Below the pieces are notes generated by a model. It searched no databases. It had not been told where the DNA came from and saw only the letters and a program-made list of their open reading frames with translations. Of a DNA stretch of 64,000 bases, positions 1 through 13,748 are shown piece after piece. Source of the DNA: Rhipicephalus microplus (taxonomy: Eukaryota; Arthropoda; Arachnida; Ixodida; Ixodidae). Made by a program: the position numbers and the translations under genes. The stretch spans positions 136,711,319 through 136,775,318 of the forward strand of contig NC_134707.1 in NCBI RefSeq assembly GCF_043290135.1, in the 5' to 3' direction. Each line of letters begins with the position of its first letter. Position 1 is the first letter of the stretch.

Positions 1-2301
1 AAAAACTTCACAACTAGAAACTCCACAACTAGAAACTCTACAACTAGAGACTCCGAAACTAGAAACTCCACAGCCAGAGACTCTGCAGCTGGAAACTCTG
101 CAGCTGGAAACTTCACAATTAGAAACTCCGCAATTAGAAACTCCACAGCTAGAAACTCCACAACTAGAGACTCCACAACTAGAAACTCCACAACTAGAAA
201 CTCCACAACTAGAAACTCCAAAACTTGAAACCTCACAACCTTAAGTTTCGCAACTAGAAAATCCAAAGCTAGAGATTCCGCAACTAGAAACTCCACAACA
301 AGAAACTCCACAACTCAAAACTCCACAACTCAAAACTGCACAACTTGAAACTCCCCAACTAGACACTCCACAACTAAAAACTCTTCAACTAGAAACTCCT
401 AAACTAGAGACTCCACAACTAAAGAATCTACAACTAGAGACTTCACACTGGAAACTAGACAACTAGAAACACCACTACTAAAAACTCAACAACTAGAAAC
501 TCCACAGCATGAGACTCCGCAACTTGAAACTCCACATCTAGAAACTCCGCAACTAGAAACTCCACAACTAGGAACTCCGCAACTAGAAACTTCACAACTA
601 CAAACTCCACAACTCGAAACTCCACTACTAGATACTCAACCACTGGATACTAGACAACTAGAAACTCCACATCTAGAGACTCCACAACTTGAAACTCCAT
701 AACTAGAGACTCTGCAAACAAAAACTCTAAACTAGAAACTCCGCAACTAGAGACTCACCAACTAGAAACTCCACAACTAGAAACTCCACAACTACAAACT
801 CCACAAATACAGACTCAATAACTAGAAATTCCATATCTAAAAACTCCACAACTCGAACCTGCAAAACTAGAGACTTCACAACTGGAAACTCAACAACTAG
901 AAACTCCAAAACTAAAAACTCCACAACTGAAAACTCCACAACTTGAGACTCCGCAACTTGAAACTTCACAACTAAAAACTCCACAACTACAAACTCCACC
1001 AATAGAGACTCGGCAACTGGAAATTCCATAGCTAGAAACTCCACAACTAGAAACTCCACAACTGGAAAGTCTACAACTAGAGACTCCGCAACTAGAATTT
1101 CCACAGCCAGAGACTCTTCAACTAGAAAGTCCACAACTAAAAACTCCACAACTGGAAACTCCACAACTAGAAACTCCACAACTAGAAACTCCACAACTAG
1201 AAATTCCGCAACTAGAAACTCCACAACCAGAGACTCTGCAACTAGAAACTCCACAAATAGAAACTCCGCAACTAGGAACTCCGCAGCTAGAAACTACACA
1301 ACTAGAGACTCCACAACTAGAAACTCCACAACTAGAAACTCCACAACTAGAAACTTCACAACTTGAAACTGCAAAACTAGAGACTTCACAACTAGAAACT
1401 CCACAACTAGAAACTCCACAACTAGAGACTCCGCCAGTCCACAACTAGAAACTCCACAACCGGAAACTCCTCAACTAGATACTCCACAACTAGAAACTTC
1501 ACAACTTGAAACTCCACAACTAGAAACTCCACAAACAGAAACTCTACAACTAGAAACTCCACAACTAGAAACTCCACAACTAGAAACTCCGCAACTACAG
1601 ACTCTGCAACTATGAAACTCTGCAACTAGAAACTCCGCAATAAGAAATTTCACAGCTAGAAACAACACATTTAGACACTCCGCAACTAGAAACTCCACAA
1701 CTCGAAACTCCACAACTAGAAACTCTACAACTTGAGACTCCTCAACTAGAGAATTCGCAACTAGAAACTCCAAAACTAGGGTCTCTGCAACTAGAAACTC
1801 CGCAGCTAGAAGCTCCACAACTAGAAACTCCACAACTCGAAACTCCACAACTAGAAACTCCACAACTCAAAACTCCACAACTTGAAACTGCACAACTGGA
1901 AACTCCACAACTTGAGACTCTGCAACTTGAAACTCCAAAACCAGAAACTCCACAACTAGAGACTCCCAAACTCGAAACTCCACAACTAGAAAATTGACAA
2001 CCAGAGACTCTGCAATTCCACAACTAGAAACTCCACAACTAGATACTCCGCAACTAGAAACTCCACAAATAGAGACTCGGCAACTGAATTTCCATATCTA
2101 GAAACTCCACAACTAAAAACTTTACAACTAGAAACTGCAAAACTAGAGACTTCACAACTAGAAACTCCACAACAAGAAACTCCACAACTAGAGACTCCGC
2201 AACTCCACAACTAGAAACTCCACAACTACAAACTCCACCAATAGAGACTCGGCAACTAGAAATTCCATATCTAGAAATTCCACAACTAAAAACTCCACTA
2301 T
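1..2301. repeat. HOR unit 1 (2,301 bp)
   Basis: The window opens inside the A-run of the TATAAAAACTTC motif that begins block A. The unit carries the CAGCATGAG marker (CATGAG at 508), the CCGCCAGTCC marker at 1431 and an EcoRI site at 1751. It is the paralogue of 25509-27808 (2,300 bp), and the one-base length difference lies near position 330, where that copy reads CTCAATTTCC instead of CTCAAAACTCC. Confidence 0.85.
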
Positions 2302-2310
2302 AAAAACTTC
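2299..2310 (+). promoter_or_regulatory. TATA-box-like motif, representative copy
   Basis: TATAAAAACTTC fits the TATAWAAR consensus and replaces the usual CTAGAAAC at this place. The same motif precedes every block A, and a sister form TATAAAAACTCC recurs inside many units (for example 3361, 4685, 6399, 6674, 7566, 8905). Only the motif itself is seen; transcription from it is speculative, and A-rich drift of the monomer explains it as well. Confidence 0.2.
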
Positions 2311-3625
2311 ACAACTAGAAACTCCACAACTAGAAACTCTACAACTAGAGACTCCGAAACTAGAAACTCCACAGCCAGAGACTCTGCAGCTGGAAACTCT
2401 GCAGCTGGAAACTTCACAATTAGAAACTCCGCAATTAGAAACTCCACAGCTGGAAACTCCACAACTAGAGACTCCACAACTAGAAACTCCACAACTAGAA
2501 ACTCCAAAACTTGAAACCTCACAACCTTAGGTTTCGCAACTAGAAAATCCAAAGCTAGAGATTCCGCAACTAGAAACTCCACAACAAGAAACTCCACAAC
2601 TCAAAACTCCACAACTCAAAACTCCACAACTCAAAACTGCACAACTTGAAACTCCCCAACTAGACACTCCACAACTAAAAACTCTTCAACTAGAAACTCC
2701 TAAACTAGAGACTCCACAACTAAAGAATCTACAACTAGAGACTTCAAACTGGAAACTAGACAACTAGAAACACCACTACTAAAAACTCAACAACTAGAAA
2801 CTCCACAGCATGAGACTCCGCAACTTGAAACTCCACATCTAGAAACTCCGCAACTAGAAACTCCACAACTAGGAACTCCGCAACTAGAAACTTCACAACT
2901 ACAAACTCCACAACTCGAAACTCCACTACTAGATACTCAACCACTGGATACTAGACAACTAGAAACTCCACATCTAGAGACTCCACAACTTGAAACTCCA
3001 TAACTAGAGACTCTGCAAACAGAAACTCCAAACTAGAAACTCCGCAACTAGAGACTCACCAACTAGAAACTCCACAACTAGAAACTCCACAACTACAAAC
3101 TCCACAAATACAGACTCAATAACTAGAAATTCCTTATCTAAAAACTCCACAACTGGAACCTGCAAAACTAGAGACTTCACAACTGGAAACTCAACAACTA
3201 GAAACTCCAAAACTAAAAACTCCACAACTGAAAACTCCTCAACTTGAGACACCGCAACTTGAAACTTCACAACTAGAAACTCCACAACTACAAACTCCAC
3301 CAATAGAGACTCGGCAACTAGAAATTCCATAGCTAGAAACTCCACAACTAAAAACTCCACTATAAAAACTCCACAACTAGAAACTCCACAACTAGAAAGT
3401 CTACAACTAGAGACTCCGCAACTAGAATTTCCACAGCCAGAGACTCTTCAACTAGAAAGTCCACAACTAAAAACTCCACAACTGGAAACTCCACAACTAG
3501 AAACTCCACAACTAGAGACTCCGCAACTCCACAACTAGAAACTCCACAACTACAAACTCCACCAATAGAGACTCGGCAACTAGAAATTCCATATCTAGAA
3601 ATTCCACAACTAAAAACTCCACTAT
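2302..3625. repeat. HOR unit 2 (1,324 bp, basic form)
   Basis: First of two adjacent 1,324-bp units. Order of blocks: PstI/PvuII doublet, the AACCTTAGGTTTCG variant, a run of CTCAAAACTCC monomers, the CATGAG marker at 2809, the CAATACAGACTCAATAAC-like stretch, a second TATAAAAACTCC motif at 3361, and CTCCGCAACTCCACAAC just before the next unit. 1,324 is not a multiple of 15 or of 3, so both monomer phase and reading frame change from unit to unit. Confidence 0.9.
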
Positions 3626-4949
3626 AAAAACTTCACAACTAGAAACTCCACAACTAGAAACTCTACAACTAGAGACTCCGAAACTAGAAACTCCACAGCC
3701 AGAGACTCTGCAGCTGGAAACTCTGCAGCTGGAAACTTCACAATTAGAAACTCCGCAATTAGAAACTCCACAGCTGAAAACTCCACAACTAGAGACTCCA
3801 CAACTAGAAACTCCACAACTAGAAACTCCAAAACTTGAAACCTCACAACCTTAGGTTTCGCAACTAGAAAATCCAAAGCTAGAGATTCCGCAACTAGAAA
3901 CTCCACAACAAGAAACTCCACAACTCAAAACTCCACAACTCAAAACTCCACAACTCAAAACTGCACAACTTGAAACTCCCCAACTAGACACTCCACAACT
4001 AAAAACTCTTCAACTAGAAACTCCTAAACTAGAGACTCCACAACTAAAGAGTCTACAACTAGAGACTTCAAACTGGAAACTAGACAACTAGAAACACCAC
4101 TACTAAAAACTCAACAACTAGAAACTCCACAGCATGAGACTCCGCAACTTGAAACTCCACATCTAGAAACTCCGCAACTAGAAACTCCACAACTAGGAAC
4201 TCCACAACTAGAAACTTCACAACTACAAACTCCACAACTCGAAACTCCACTACTAGATACTCAACCACTGGATACTAGACAACTAGAAACTCCACATCTA
4301 GAGACTCCACAACTTGAAACTCCATAACTAGAGACTCTGCAAACAGAAACTCCAAACTAGAAACTCCGCAACTAGAGACTCACCAACTAGAAACTCCACA
4401 ACTAGAAACTCCACAACTACAAAATCCACAAATACAGACTCAATAACTAGAAATTCCTTATCTAAAAACTCCACAACTGGAACCTGCAAAACTAGAGACT
4501 TCACAACTGGAAACTCAACAACTAGAAACTCCAAAACTAAAAACTCCACAACTGAAAACTCCTCAACTTGAGACACCGCAACTTGAAACTTCACAACTAG
4601 AAACTCCACAACTACAAACTCCACCAATAGAGACTCGGCAACTAGAAATTCCATAGCTAGAAACTCCACAACTAAAAACTCCACTATAAAAACTCCACAA
4701 CTAGAAACTCCACAACTAGAAAGTCTACAACTAGAGACTCCGCAACTAGAATTTCCACAGCCAGAGACTCTTCAACTAGAAAGTCCACAACTAAAAACTC
4801 CACAACTGGAAACTCCACAACTAGAAACTCCACAACTAGAGACTCCGCAACTCCACAACTAGAAACTCCACAACTACAAACTCCACCAATAGAGACTCGG
4901 CAACTAGAAATTCCATATCTAGAAATTCCACAACTAAAAACTCCACTAT
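3626..4949. repeat. HOR unit 3 (1,324 bp)
   Basis: Same length and block order as the preceding unit. It differs by scattered single bases, for example CAGCTGAAAACTCC near 3775 where the neighbours have CAGCTGGAAACTCC, and CTACAAAATCC near 4428. Confidence 0.9.
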
Positions 4950-7845
4950 AAAAACTTCACAACTAGAAACTCCACAACTAGAAACTCTACAACTAGAGAC
5001 TCCGAAACTAGAAACTCCACAGCCAGAGACTCTGCAGCTGGAAACTCTGCAGCTGGAAACTTCACAATTAGAAACTCCGCAATTAGAAACTCCACAGCTG
5101 GAAACTCCACAACTAGAGACTCCACAACTAGAAACTCCACAACTAGAAACTCCAAAACTTGAAACCTCACAACCTTAGGTTTCGCAACTAGAAAATCCAA
5201 AGCTAGAGATTCCGCAACTAGAAACTCCACAACAAGAAACTCCACAACTCAAAACTCCACAACTCAAAACTCCACAACTCAAAACTGCACAACTTGAAAC
5301 TCCCCAACTAGACACTCCACAACTAAAAACTCTTCAACTAGAAACTCCTAAACTAGAGACTCCACAACTAAAGAGTCTACAACTAGAGACTTCAAACTGG
5401 AAACTAGACAACTAGAAACACCACTACTAAAAACTCAACAACTAGAAACTCCACAGCATGAGACTCCGCAACTTGAAACTCCACATCTAGAAACTCCGCA
5501 ACTAGAAACTCCACAACTAGGAACTCCGCAACTAGAAACTTCACAACTACAAACTCCACAACTCGAAACTCCACTACTAGATACTCAACCACTGGATACT
5601 AGACAACTAGAAACTCCACATCTAGAGACTCCACAACTTGAAACTCCATAACTAGAGACTCTGCAAACAGAAACTCCAAACTAGAAACTCCGCAACTAGA
5701 GACTCACCAACTAGAAACTCCACAACTAGAAACTCCACAACTACAAAATCCACAAATACAGACTCAATAACTAGAAATTCCTTATCTAAAAACTCCACAA
5801 CTGGAACCTGCAAAACTAGAGACTTCACAACTGGAAACTCAACAACTAGAAACTCCAAAACTAAAAACTCCACAACTGAAAACTCCACAACTTGAGACAC
5901 CGCAACTTGAAACTTCACAACTAGAAACTCCACAACTACAAACTCCACCAATAGAGACTCGGCAACTAGAAATTCCATAGCCAGAGACTCTTCAACTAGA
6001 AAGTCCACAACTAAAAACTCCACAACTGGAAACTCCACAACTAGAAACTCCACAACTAGAAACTTCACAACTAGAGATTCCGCAACTAGAAACTCCACAG
6101 CCAGAGACTCTGCAACTAGAAACTCCGCAGCTATAAACTCCACAAATAGAAACTCCGCAACTAGAAACTTCGCAGCTAGAAACTACACAACTAGAGACTC
6201 CACAACTAGAAACTCCACAACTAGAAACTCCACAAATAGAGACTCGGCAACTAGAAATACCATATCTAGAAACTCCACAACTAAAAACTTTACAACTAGA
6301 AACTGCAAAACTAGAGACTTCACAACTAGAAACTCCACCAATAGAGACTCGGCAACTAGAAATTCCTTATCTAGAAACTCCACAACTAAAAACTCCACTA
6401 TAAAAACTCCACAACTAGAACCTCTACAACTAGAGACTCCGCAACTAGAATTTCCACAGCCAGAGACTCTGCAACTAGAAAGTCCACAACTAAAACTCCA
6501 CAACTGAAACTCCACAACTAGAAACTCCACAACTAGAAACTCCACAACTAGAAACTCCACAACTAGAGACTCCGCAACTCCTCAACTCGAAAGTCCACAA
6601 CTACAAACTCCACCAATAGAGACTCGGCAACTAGAAATTCAATATCTAGAAACTCCACAACTAAAAACTCCACTATAAAAACTCCACAACTAGAAACTCC
6701 ACAACTAGAAACTCTACAACTAGAGACTCCGAAACTAAAAACTCCAAAGCCAGAGACTCTGCAACTGGAAACTCTGCAGCTGGAAACTCCACAAATAGAA
6801 ACTCCGCAATTAGAAACTCCGCAGCTAGAAACTCCACAACTAGAGACTCCACAACAAGAAACTCCACAACTAGAAACTCCACAACTAGAAATTCCACAAC
6901 TTGAAACCTCAGTACATTAAGTTCCGCAACTAGAAAATCCACAGCTAGAGATTCCGCAACTAGGAACTCCACAAGTAGAAACTCCACAACTCAGAACTCC
7001 ACCACTCGAAACTCCTTAACTAGAAACTCCACAACTGGAAACTCCACAACTAGACACTCCACAACTAGAAACTCCACAACCAGAAACTCCACAACTAGAG
7101 ACTCCAAAACTCGAAACTCCACAACTAGAAAATCCACAACCAGAGACTCTGTAATTCCACAACTAGAAACTCCACAACTAGATACTCTGCAACTAGAAAC
7201 TCCACAACTAGAGACTCCACAACTTGAAACTCCACAACTAGAAACTCCACAACTAGAAACTCTGCAACTAGAGACTTCACAACTAAAAACTCCACAACTA
7301 CAAACTCCACAAATACAGACTCAATAACTAGAAATTCCTTATCTAAAAACTCCACAACTGGAACCTGCAAAACTAGAGACTTCACAACTGGAAACTCAAC
7401 AACTAGAAACTCCAAAACTAAAAACTCCACAACTGAAAACTCCTCAACTTGAGACACCGCAACTTGAAACTTCACAACTAGAAACTCCACAACTACAAAC
7501 TCCACCAATAGAGACTCGGCAACTAGAAATTCCATAGCTAGAAACTCCACAACTAAAAACTCCACTATAAAAACTCCACAACTAGAAACTCCACAACTAG
7601 AAAGTCTACAACTAGAGACTCCGCAACTAGAATTTCCACAGCCAGAGACTCTTCAACTAGAAAGTCCACAACTAAAAACTCCACAACTGGAAACTCCACA
7701 ACTAGAAACTCCACAACTAGAAACTCCACAACTAGAGACTCCGCAACTCCACAACTAGAAACTCCACAACTACAAACTCCACCAATAGAGACTCGGCAAC
7801 TAGAAATTCCATATCTAGAAATTCCACAACTAAAAACTCCACTAT
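4950..7845. repeat. HOR unit 4 (2,896 bp, extended)
   Basis: Begins like the 1,324-bp units but continues after about 5,960 into extra material. This includes a diverged anchor block (A-prime, TATAAAAACTCC with GAAACTAAAAACTCC) at 6677. It ends with the same CTCCGCAACTCCACAAC to TATAAAAACTTC tail as the basic unit. Confidence 0.85.
6677..6987. repeat. Diverged anchor block A-prime
   Basis: Resembles block A but reads GAAACTAAAAACTCCAAAGCC and has only one CTGCAGCTGG; the first is CTGCAACTGG. Other copies start at 12235, 15475, 50500, 55827 and 59068. It marks the extended units and is probably an older duplicate of block A. Confidence 0.75.
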
Positions 7846-9169
7846 AAAAACTTCACAACTAGAAACTCCACAACTAGAAACTCCACAACTAGAGACTCCG
7901 AAACTAGAAACTCCACAGCCAGAGACTCTGCAGCTGGAAACTCTGCAGCTGGAAACTTCACAATTAGAAACTCCGCAATTAGAAACTCCACAGCTGGAAA
8001 CTCCACAACTAGAGACTCCACAACTAGAAACTCCACAACTAGAAACTCCAAAACTTGAAACCTCACAACCTTAGGTTTCGCAACTAGAAAATCCAAAGCT
8101 AGAGATTCCGCAACTAGAAACTCCACAACAAGAAACTCCACAACTCAAAACTCCACAACTCAAAACTCCACAACTCAAAACTGCACAACTTGAAACTCCC
8201 CAACTAGACACTCCACAACTAAAAACTCTTCAACTAGAAACTCCTAAACTAGAGACTCCACAACTAAAGAATCTACAACTAGAGACTTCAAACTGGAAAC
8301 TAGACAACTAGAAACACCACTACTAAAAACTCAACAACTAGAAACTCCACAGCATGAGACTCCGCAACTTGAAACTCCACATCTAGAAACTCCGCAACTA
8401 GAAACTCCACAACTAGGAACTCCGCAACTAGAAACTTCACAACTACAAACTCCACAACTCGAAACTCCACTACTAGATACTCAACCACTGGATACTAGAC
8501 AACTAGAAACTCCACATCTAGAGACTCCACAACTTGAAACTCCATAACTAGAGACTCTGCAAACAGAAACTCCAAACTAGAAACTCCGCAACTAGAGACT
8601 CACCAACTAGAAACTCCACAACTAGAAACTCCACAACTACAAACTCCACAAATACAGACTCAATAACTAGAAATTCCTTATCTAAAAACTCCACAACTGG
8701 AACCTGCAAAACTAGAGACTTCACAACTGGAAACTCAACAACTAGAAACTCCAAAACTAAAAACTCCACAACTGAAAACTCCTCAACTTGAGACACCGCA
8801 ACTTGAAACTTCACAACTAGAAACTCCACAACTACAAACTCCACCAATAGAGACTCGGCAACTAGAAATTCCATAGCTAGAAACTCCACAACTAAAAACT
8901 CCACTATAAAAACTCCACAACTAGAAACTCCACAACTAGAAAGTCTACAACTAGAGACTCCGCAACTAGAATTTCCACAGCCAGAGACTCTTCAACTAGA
9001 AAGTCCACAACTAAAAACTCCACAACTGGAAACTCCACAACTAGAAACTCCACAACTAGAGACTCCGCAACTCCACAACTAGAAACTCCACAACTACAAA
9101 CTCCACCAATAGAGACTCGGCAACTAGAAATTCCATATCTAGAAATTCCACAACTAAAAACTCCACTAT
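7846..9169. repeat. HOR unit 5 (1,324 bp)
   Basis: Counterpart of the 2302-3625 unit at a constant offset of 5,544 bp, with the same internal markers. Confidence 0.9.
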
Positions 9170-10508
9170 AAAAACTTCACAACTAGAAACTCCACAACTA
9201 GAAACTCTACAACTAGAGACTCCGAAACTAGAAACTCCACAGCCAGAGACTCTGCAGCTGGAAACTCTGCAGCTGGAAACTTCACAATTAGAAACTCCGC
9301 AATTAGAAACTCCACAGCTGGAAACTCCACAACTAGAGACTCCACAACTAGAAACTCCACAACTAGAAACTCCAAAACTTGAAACCTCACAACCTTAGGT
9401 TTCGCAACTAGAAAATCCAAAGCTAGAGATTCCGCAACTAGAAACTCCACAACAAGAAACTCCACAACTCAAAACTCCACAACTCAAAACTCCACAACTC
9501 AAAACTGCACAACTTGAAACTCCCCAACTAGACACTCCACAACTAAAAACTCTTCAACTAGAAACTCCTAAACTAGAGACTCCACAACTAAAGAGTCTAC
9601 AACTAGAGACTTCAAACTGGAAACTAGACAACTAGAAACACCACTACTAAAAACTCAACAACTAGAAACTCCACAGCATGAGACTCCGCAACTTGAAACT
9701 CCACATCTAGAAACTCCGCAACTAGAAACTCCACAACTAGGAACTCCGCAACTAGAAACTTCACAACTACAAACTCCACAACTCGAAACTCCACTACTAG
9801 ATACTCAACCACTGGATACTAGACAACTAGAAACTCCACATCTAGAGACTCCACAACTTGAAACTCCATAACTAGAGACTCTGCAAACAGAAACTCCAAA
9901 CTAGAAACTCCGCAACTAGAGACTCACCAACTAGAAACTCCACAACTAGAAACTCCACAACTACAAAATCCACAAATACAGACTCAATAACTAGAAATTC
10001 CTTATCTAAAAACTCCACAACTGGAACCTGCAAAACTAGAGACTTCACAACTGGAAACTCAACAACTAGAAACTCCAAAACTAAAAACTCCACAACTGAA
10101 AACTCCTCAACTTGAGACACCGCAACTTGAAACTTTACAACTAGAAACTCCACAACTACAAACTCCACCAATAGAGACTCGGCAACTAGAAATTCCATAG
10201 CTAGAAACTCCACAACTAAAAACTCCACTATAAAAACTCCACAACTAGAAACTCCACAACTAGAAAGTCTACAACTAGAGACTCCGCAACTAGAATTTCC
10301 ACAGCCAGAGACTCTTCAACTAGAAAGTCCACAACTAAAAACTCCACAACTGGAAACTCCACAACTAGAAACTCCACAACTAGAAACTCCACAACTAGAG
10401 ACTCCGCAACTCCACAACTAGAAACTCCACAACTACAAACTCCACCAATAGAGACTCGGCAACTAGAAATTCCATATCTAGAAATTCCACAACTAAAAAC
10501 TCCACTAT
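9170..10508. repeat. HOR unit 6 (1,339 bp, one monomer longer)
   Basis: Same block order as the 1,324-bp units plus exactly one extra 15-bp monomer. Near 10360-10400 there are three consecutive ACAACTAGA monomers before the CTCCGCAACTCC tail instead of two. This is a clean example of single-monomer slippage. Confidence 0.88.
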
Positions 10509-13500
10509 AAAAACTTCACAACTAGAAACTCCACAACTAGAAACTCTACAACTAGAGACTCCAAAACTAGAAACTCCACAGCCAGAGACTCTGCAGCTGG
10601 AAACTCTGCAGCTGGAAACTTCACAATTAGAAACTCCGCAATTAGAAACTCCACAGCTGGAAACTCCACAACTAGAGACTCCACAACTAGAAACTCCACA
10701 ACTAGAAACTCCACAACTAGAAACTCCAAAACTTGAAACCTCACAACCTTAAGTTTCGCAACTAGAAAATCCAAAGCTAGAGATTCCGCAACTAGAAACT
10801 CCACAACAAGAAACTCCATAACTCAAAACTCCACAACTCAAAACTGCACAACTTGAAACTCCCCAACTAGACACTCCACAACTAAAAACTCTTCAACTAG
10901 AAACTCCTAAACTAGAGGCTCCACAACTAAAGAATCTACAACTAGAGACTTCAAACTGGAAACTAGACAACTAGAAACACCACTACTAAAAACTCAACAA
11001 CTAGAAACTCCACAGCATGAGACTCCGCAACTTGAAACTCCACATCTAGAAACTCCGCAACTAGAAACTCCACAACTAGGAACTCCGCAACTAGAAACTT
11101 CACAACTACAAATTCCACAACTCGAAACTCCACTACTAGATACTCAACCACTGGATACTAGACAACTAGAAACTCCACATCTAGAGACTCCACAACTTGA
11201 AACTCCATAACTAGAGACTCTGCAAACAGAAACTCCAAACTAGAAACTCCGCAACTAGAGACTCACCAACTAGAAACTCCACAACTAGAAACTCCACAAC
11301 TACAAACTCCACAAATACAGACTCAATAACTAGAAATTCCATATCTAAAAACTCCACAACTGGAACCTGCAAAACTATAGACTTCACAACTGGAAACTCA
11401 ACAACTAGAAACTCCAAAACTAAAAACTCCACAACTGAAAACTCCACAACTTGAGACACCGCAACTTGAAACTTCACAACTAGAAACTCCACAACTACAA
11501 ACTCCACCAATAGAGACTCGGCAACTAGAAATTCCATAGCCAGAGACTCTTCAACTAGAAAGTCCACAACTAAAAACTCCACAACTGGAAACTCCACAAC
11601 TAGAAACTCCACAACTAGAAACTTCACAACTAGAGATTCCGCAACTAGAAACTCCACAGCCAGAGACTCTGCAACTAGAAACTCCGCAGCTATAAACTCC
11701 ACAAATAGAAACTCCGCAACTAGAAACTTCGCAGCTAGAAACTACACAACTAGAGACTCCACAACTAGAAACTCCACAACTAGAAACTCCACAAATAGAG
11801 ACTCGGCAACTAGAAATACCATATCTAGAAACTCCACAACTAAAAACTTTACAACTAGAAACTGCAAAACTAGAGACTTCACAACTAGAAACTCCACCAA
11901 TAGAGACTCGGCAACTAGAAATTCCTTATCAAAAACTCCACAACTAAAAACTCCACTATAAAAACTCCACAACTAGAACCTCTACAACTAGAGACTCCGC
12001 AACTAGAATTTCCACAGCCAGAGACTCTGCAACTAGAAAGTCCACAACTAAAACTCCACAACTGAAACTCCACAACTAGAAACTCCACAACTAGAAACTC
12101 CACAACTAGAAACTCCACAACTAGAGACTCCGCAACTCCTCAACTCGAAAGTCCACAACTACAAACTCCACCAATAGAGACTCGGCAACTAGAAATTCAA
12201 TATCTAGAAACTCCACAACTAAAAACTCCACTATAAAAACTCCACAACTAGAAACTCCACAACTAGAAACTCTACAACTAGAGACTCCGAAACTAAAAAC
12301 TCCAAAGCCAGAGACTCTGCAACTGGAAACTCTGCAGCTGGAAACTCCACAAATAGAAACTCCGCAATTAGAAACTCCGCAGCTAGAAACTCCACAACTA
12401 GAGACTCCACAACTAGAAACTCCACAACTTGAAACCTCACAACCTTAAGTTCCGCCACTAGAAAATCCACAGCTAGAGATTGCGCAAGTAGAAAATCCAC
12501 AACAAGAAACTCCACAACTCAAAACTCCACAACAAGAAACTCCACAATTCAAAACTGCACAACTTGAAACTCCACAACTAGACACTCCACAACTAAAAAC
12601 TCTAATACTAGAAACTCCTAAACTAGAGACTCCACAACTAGAAACTCCACAGCCAGAGACTCTGCAACTGGAAACTCTGCAGTTGGAAACTCCACAAATA
12701 GAAACTCCGCAATTAGACACTCCGCAGCTAGAAACTCCACAACTAGAGACTCCACAACAAGAAACTCCACAACTAGAAACTCCACAACTAGAAATTCCAC
12801 AACTTGAAACCTCACAACATTAAGTTCCGCAACTAGAAAATCCACAGCTAGAGATTCCGCAACTAGGAACTCCACAAGTAGAAACTCCACAACTCAGAAC
12901 TCCACCACTCGAAACTCCTTAACTAGAAACTCCACAACTGGAAACTCCACAACTAGACACTCCACAACTAGAAACTCCACAACCAGAAACTCCACAACTA
13001 GAGACTCCAAAACTCGAAACTCCACAACTAGAAAATCCACAACCAGAGACTCTGTAATTCCACAACTAGAAACTCCACAACTAGATACTCTGCAACTAGA
13101 AACTCCACAACTAGAGACTCCACAACTTGAAACTCCACAACTAGAAACTCCACAACTAGAAACTCTGCAACTAGAGACTTCACAACTAAAAACTCCACAA
13201 CTACAAACTCCACAAATACAGACTCAATAACTAGAAATTCCTTATCTAAAAACTCCACAACTGGAACCTGCAAAACTAGAGACTTCACAACTGGAAACTC
13301 AACAACTAGAAACTCCAAAACTAAAAACTCCACAACTGAAAACTCCTCAACTTGAGACACCGCAACTTGAAACTTCACAACTAGAAACTCCACAACTACA
13401 AACTCCACCAATAGAGACTCGGCAACTAGAAATTCCATAGCTAGAAACTCCACAACTAAAAACTCCACTATAAAAACTCCACAACTAGAAACTCCACAAC

Positions 13501-13748
13501 TAGAAAGTCTACAACTAGAGACTCCGCAACTAGAATTTCCACAGCCAGAGACTCTTCAACTAGAAAGTCCACAACTAAAAACTCCACAACTGGAAACTCC
13601 ACAACTAGAAACTCCACAACTAGAAACTCCACAACTAGAGACTCCGCAACTCCACAACTAGAAACTCCACAACTACAAACTCCACCAATAGAGACTCGGC
13701 AACTAGAAATTCCATATCTAGAAATTCCACAACTAAAAACTCCACTAT
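10509..13748. repeat. HOR unit 7 (3,240 bp, extended)
   Basis: Counterpart of the 2,896-bp unit at 4950 with about 344 bp more. It carries the A-prime anchor at 12235 and then a second related block containing CTCTAATACTAGAAAC near 12600. It also carries the GAGGCTCC variant near 10916, shared with the units at 13749, 19981, 33805, 54100 and 57341. Confidence 0.85.

Larger units (their letters stand above)
2302..7845. repeat. 5.5-kb supra-HOR, copy 1
   Basis: Three units of 1,324 + 1,324 + 2,896 bp. The same succession recurs at once at 7846, with markers at a constant offset of 5,544 bp up to 9.9 kb, then 5,559 bp after one inserted monomer. Confidence 0.85.
7846..13748. repeat. 5.9-kb supra-HOR, copy 2
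   Basis: Units of 1,324 + 1,339 + 3,240 bp, the direct tandem counterpart of 2302-7845. It is longer by one monomer in the second unit and about 344 bp in the third. Confidence 0.85.

Noticed and set aside
2520..2550. CENP-B box around the TTTCGCAACTAG variant in block A
   Set aside because: TTCG is present, but the downstream CGGG core of the box is missing; it reads AACTAGAAAATCC instead.
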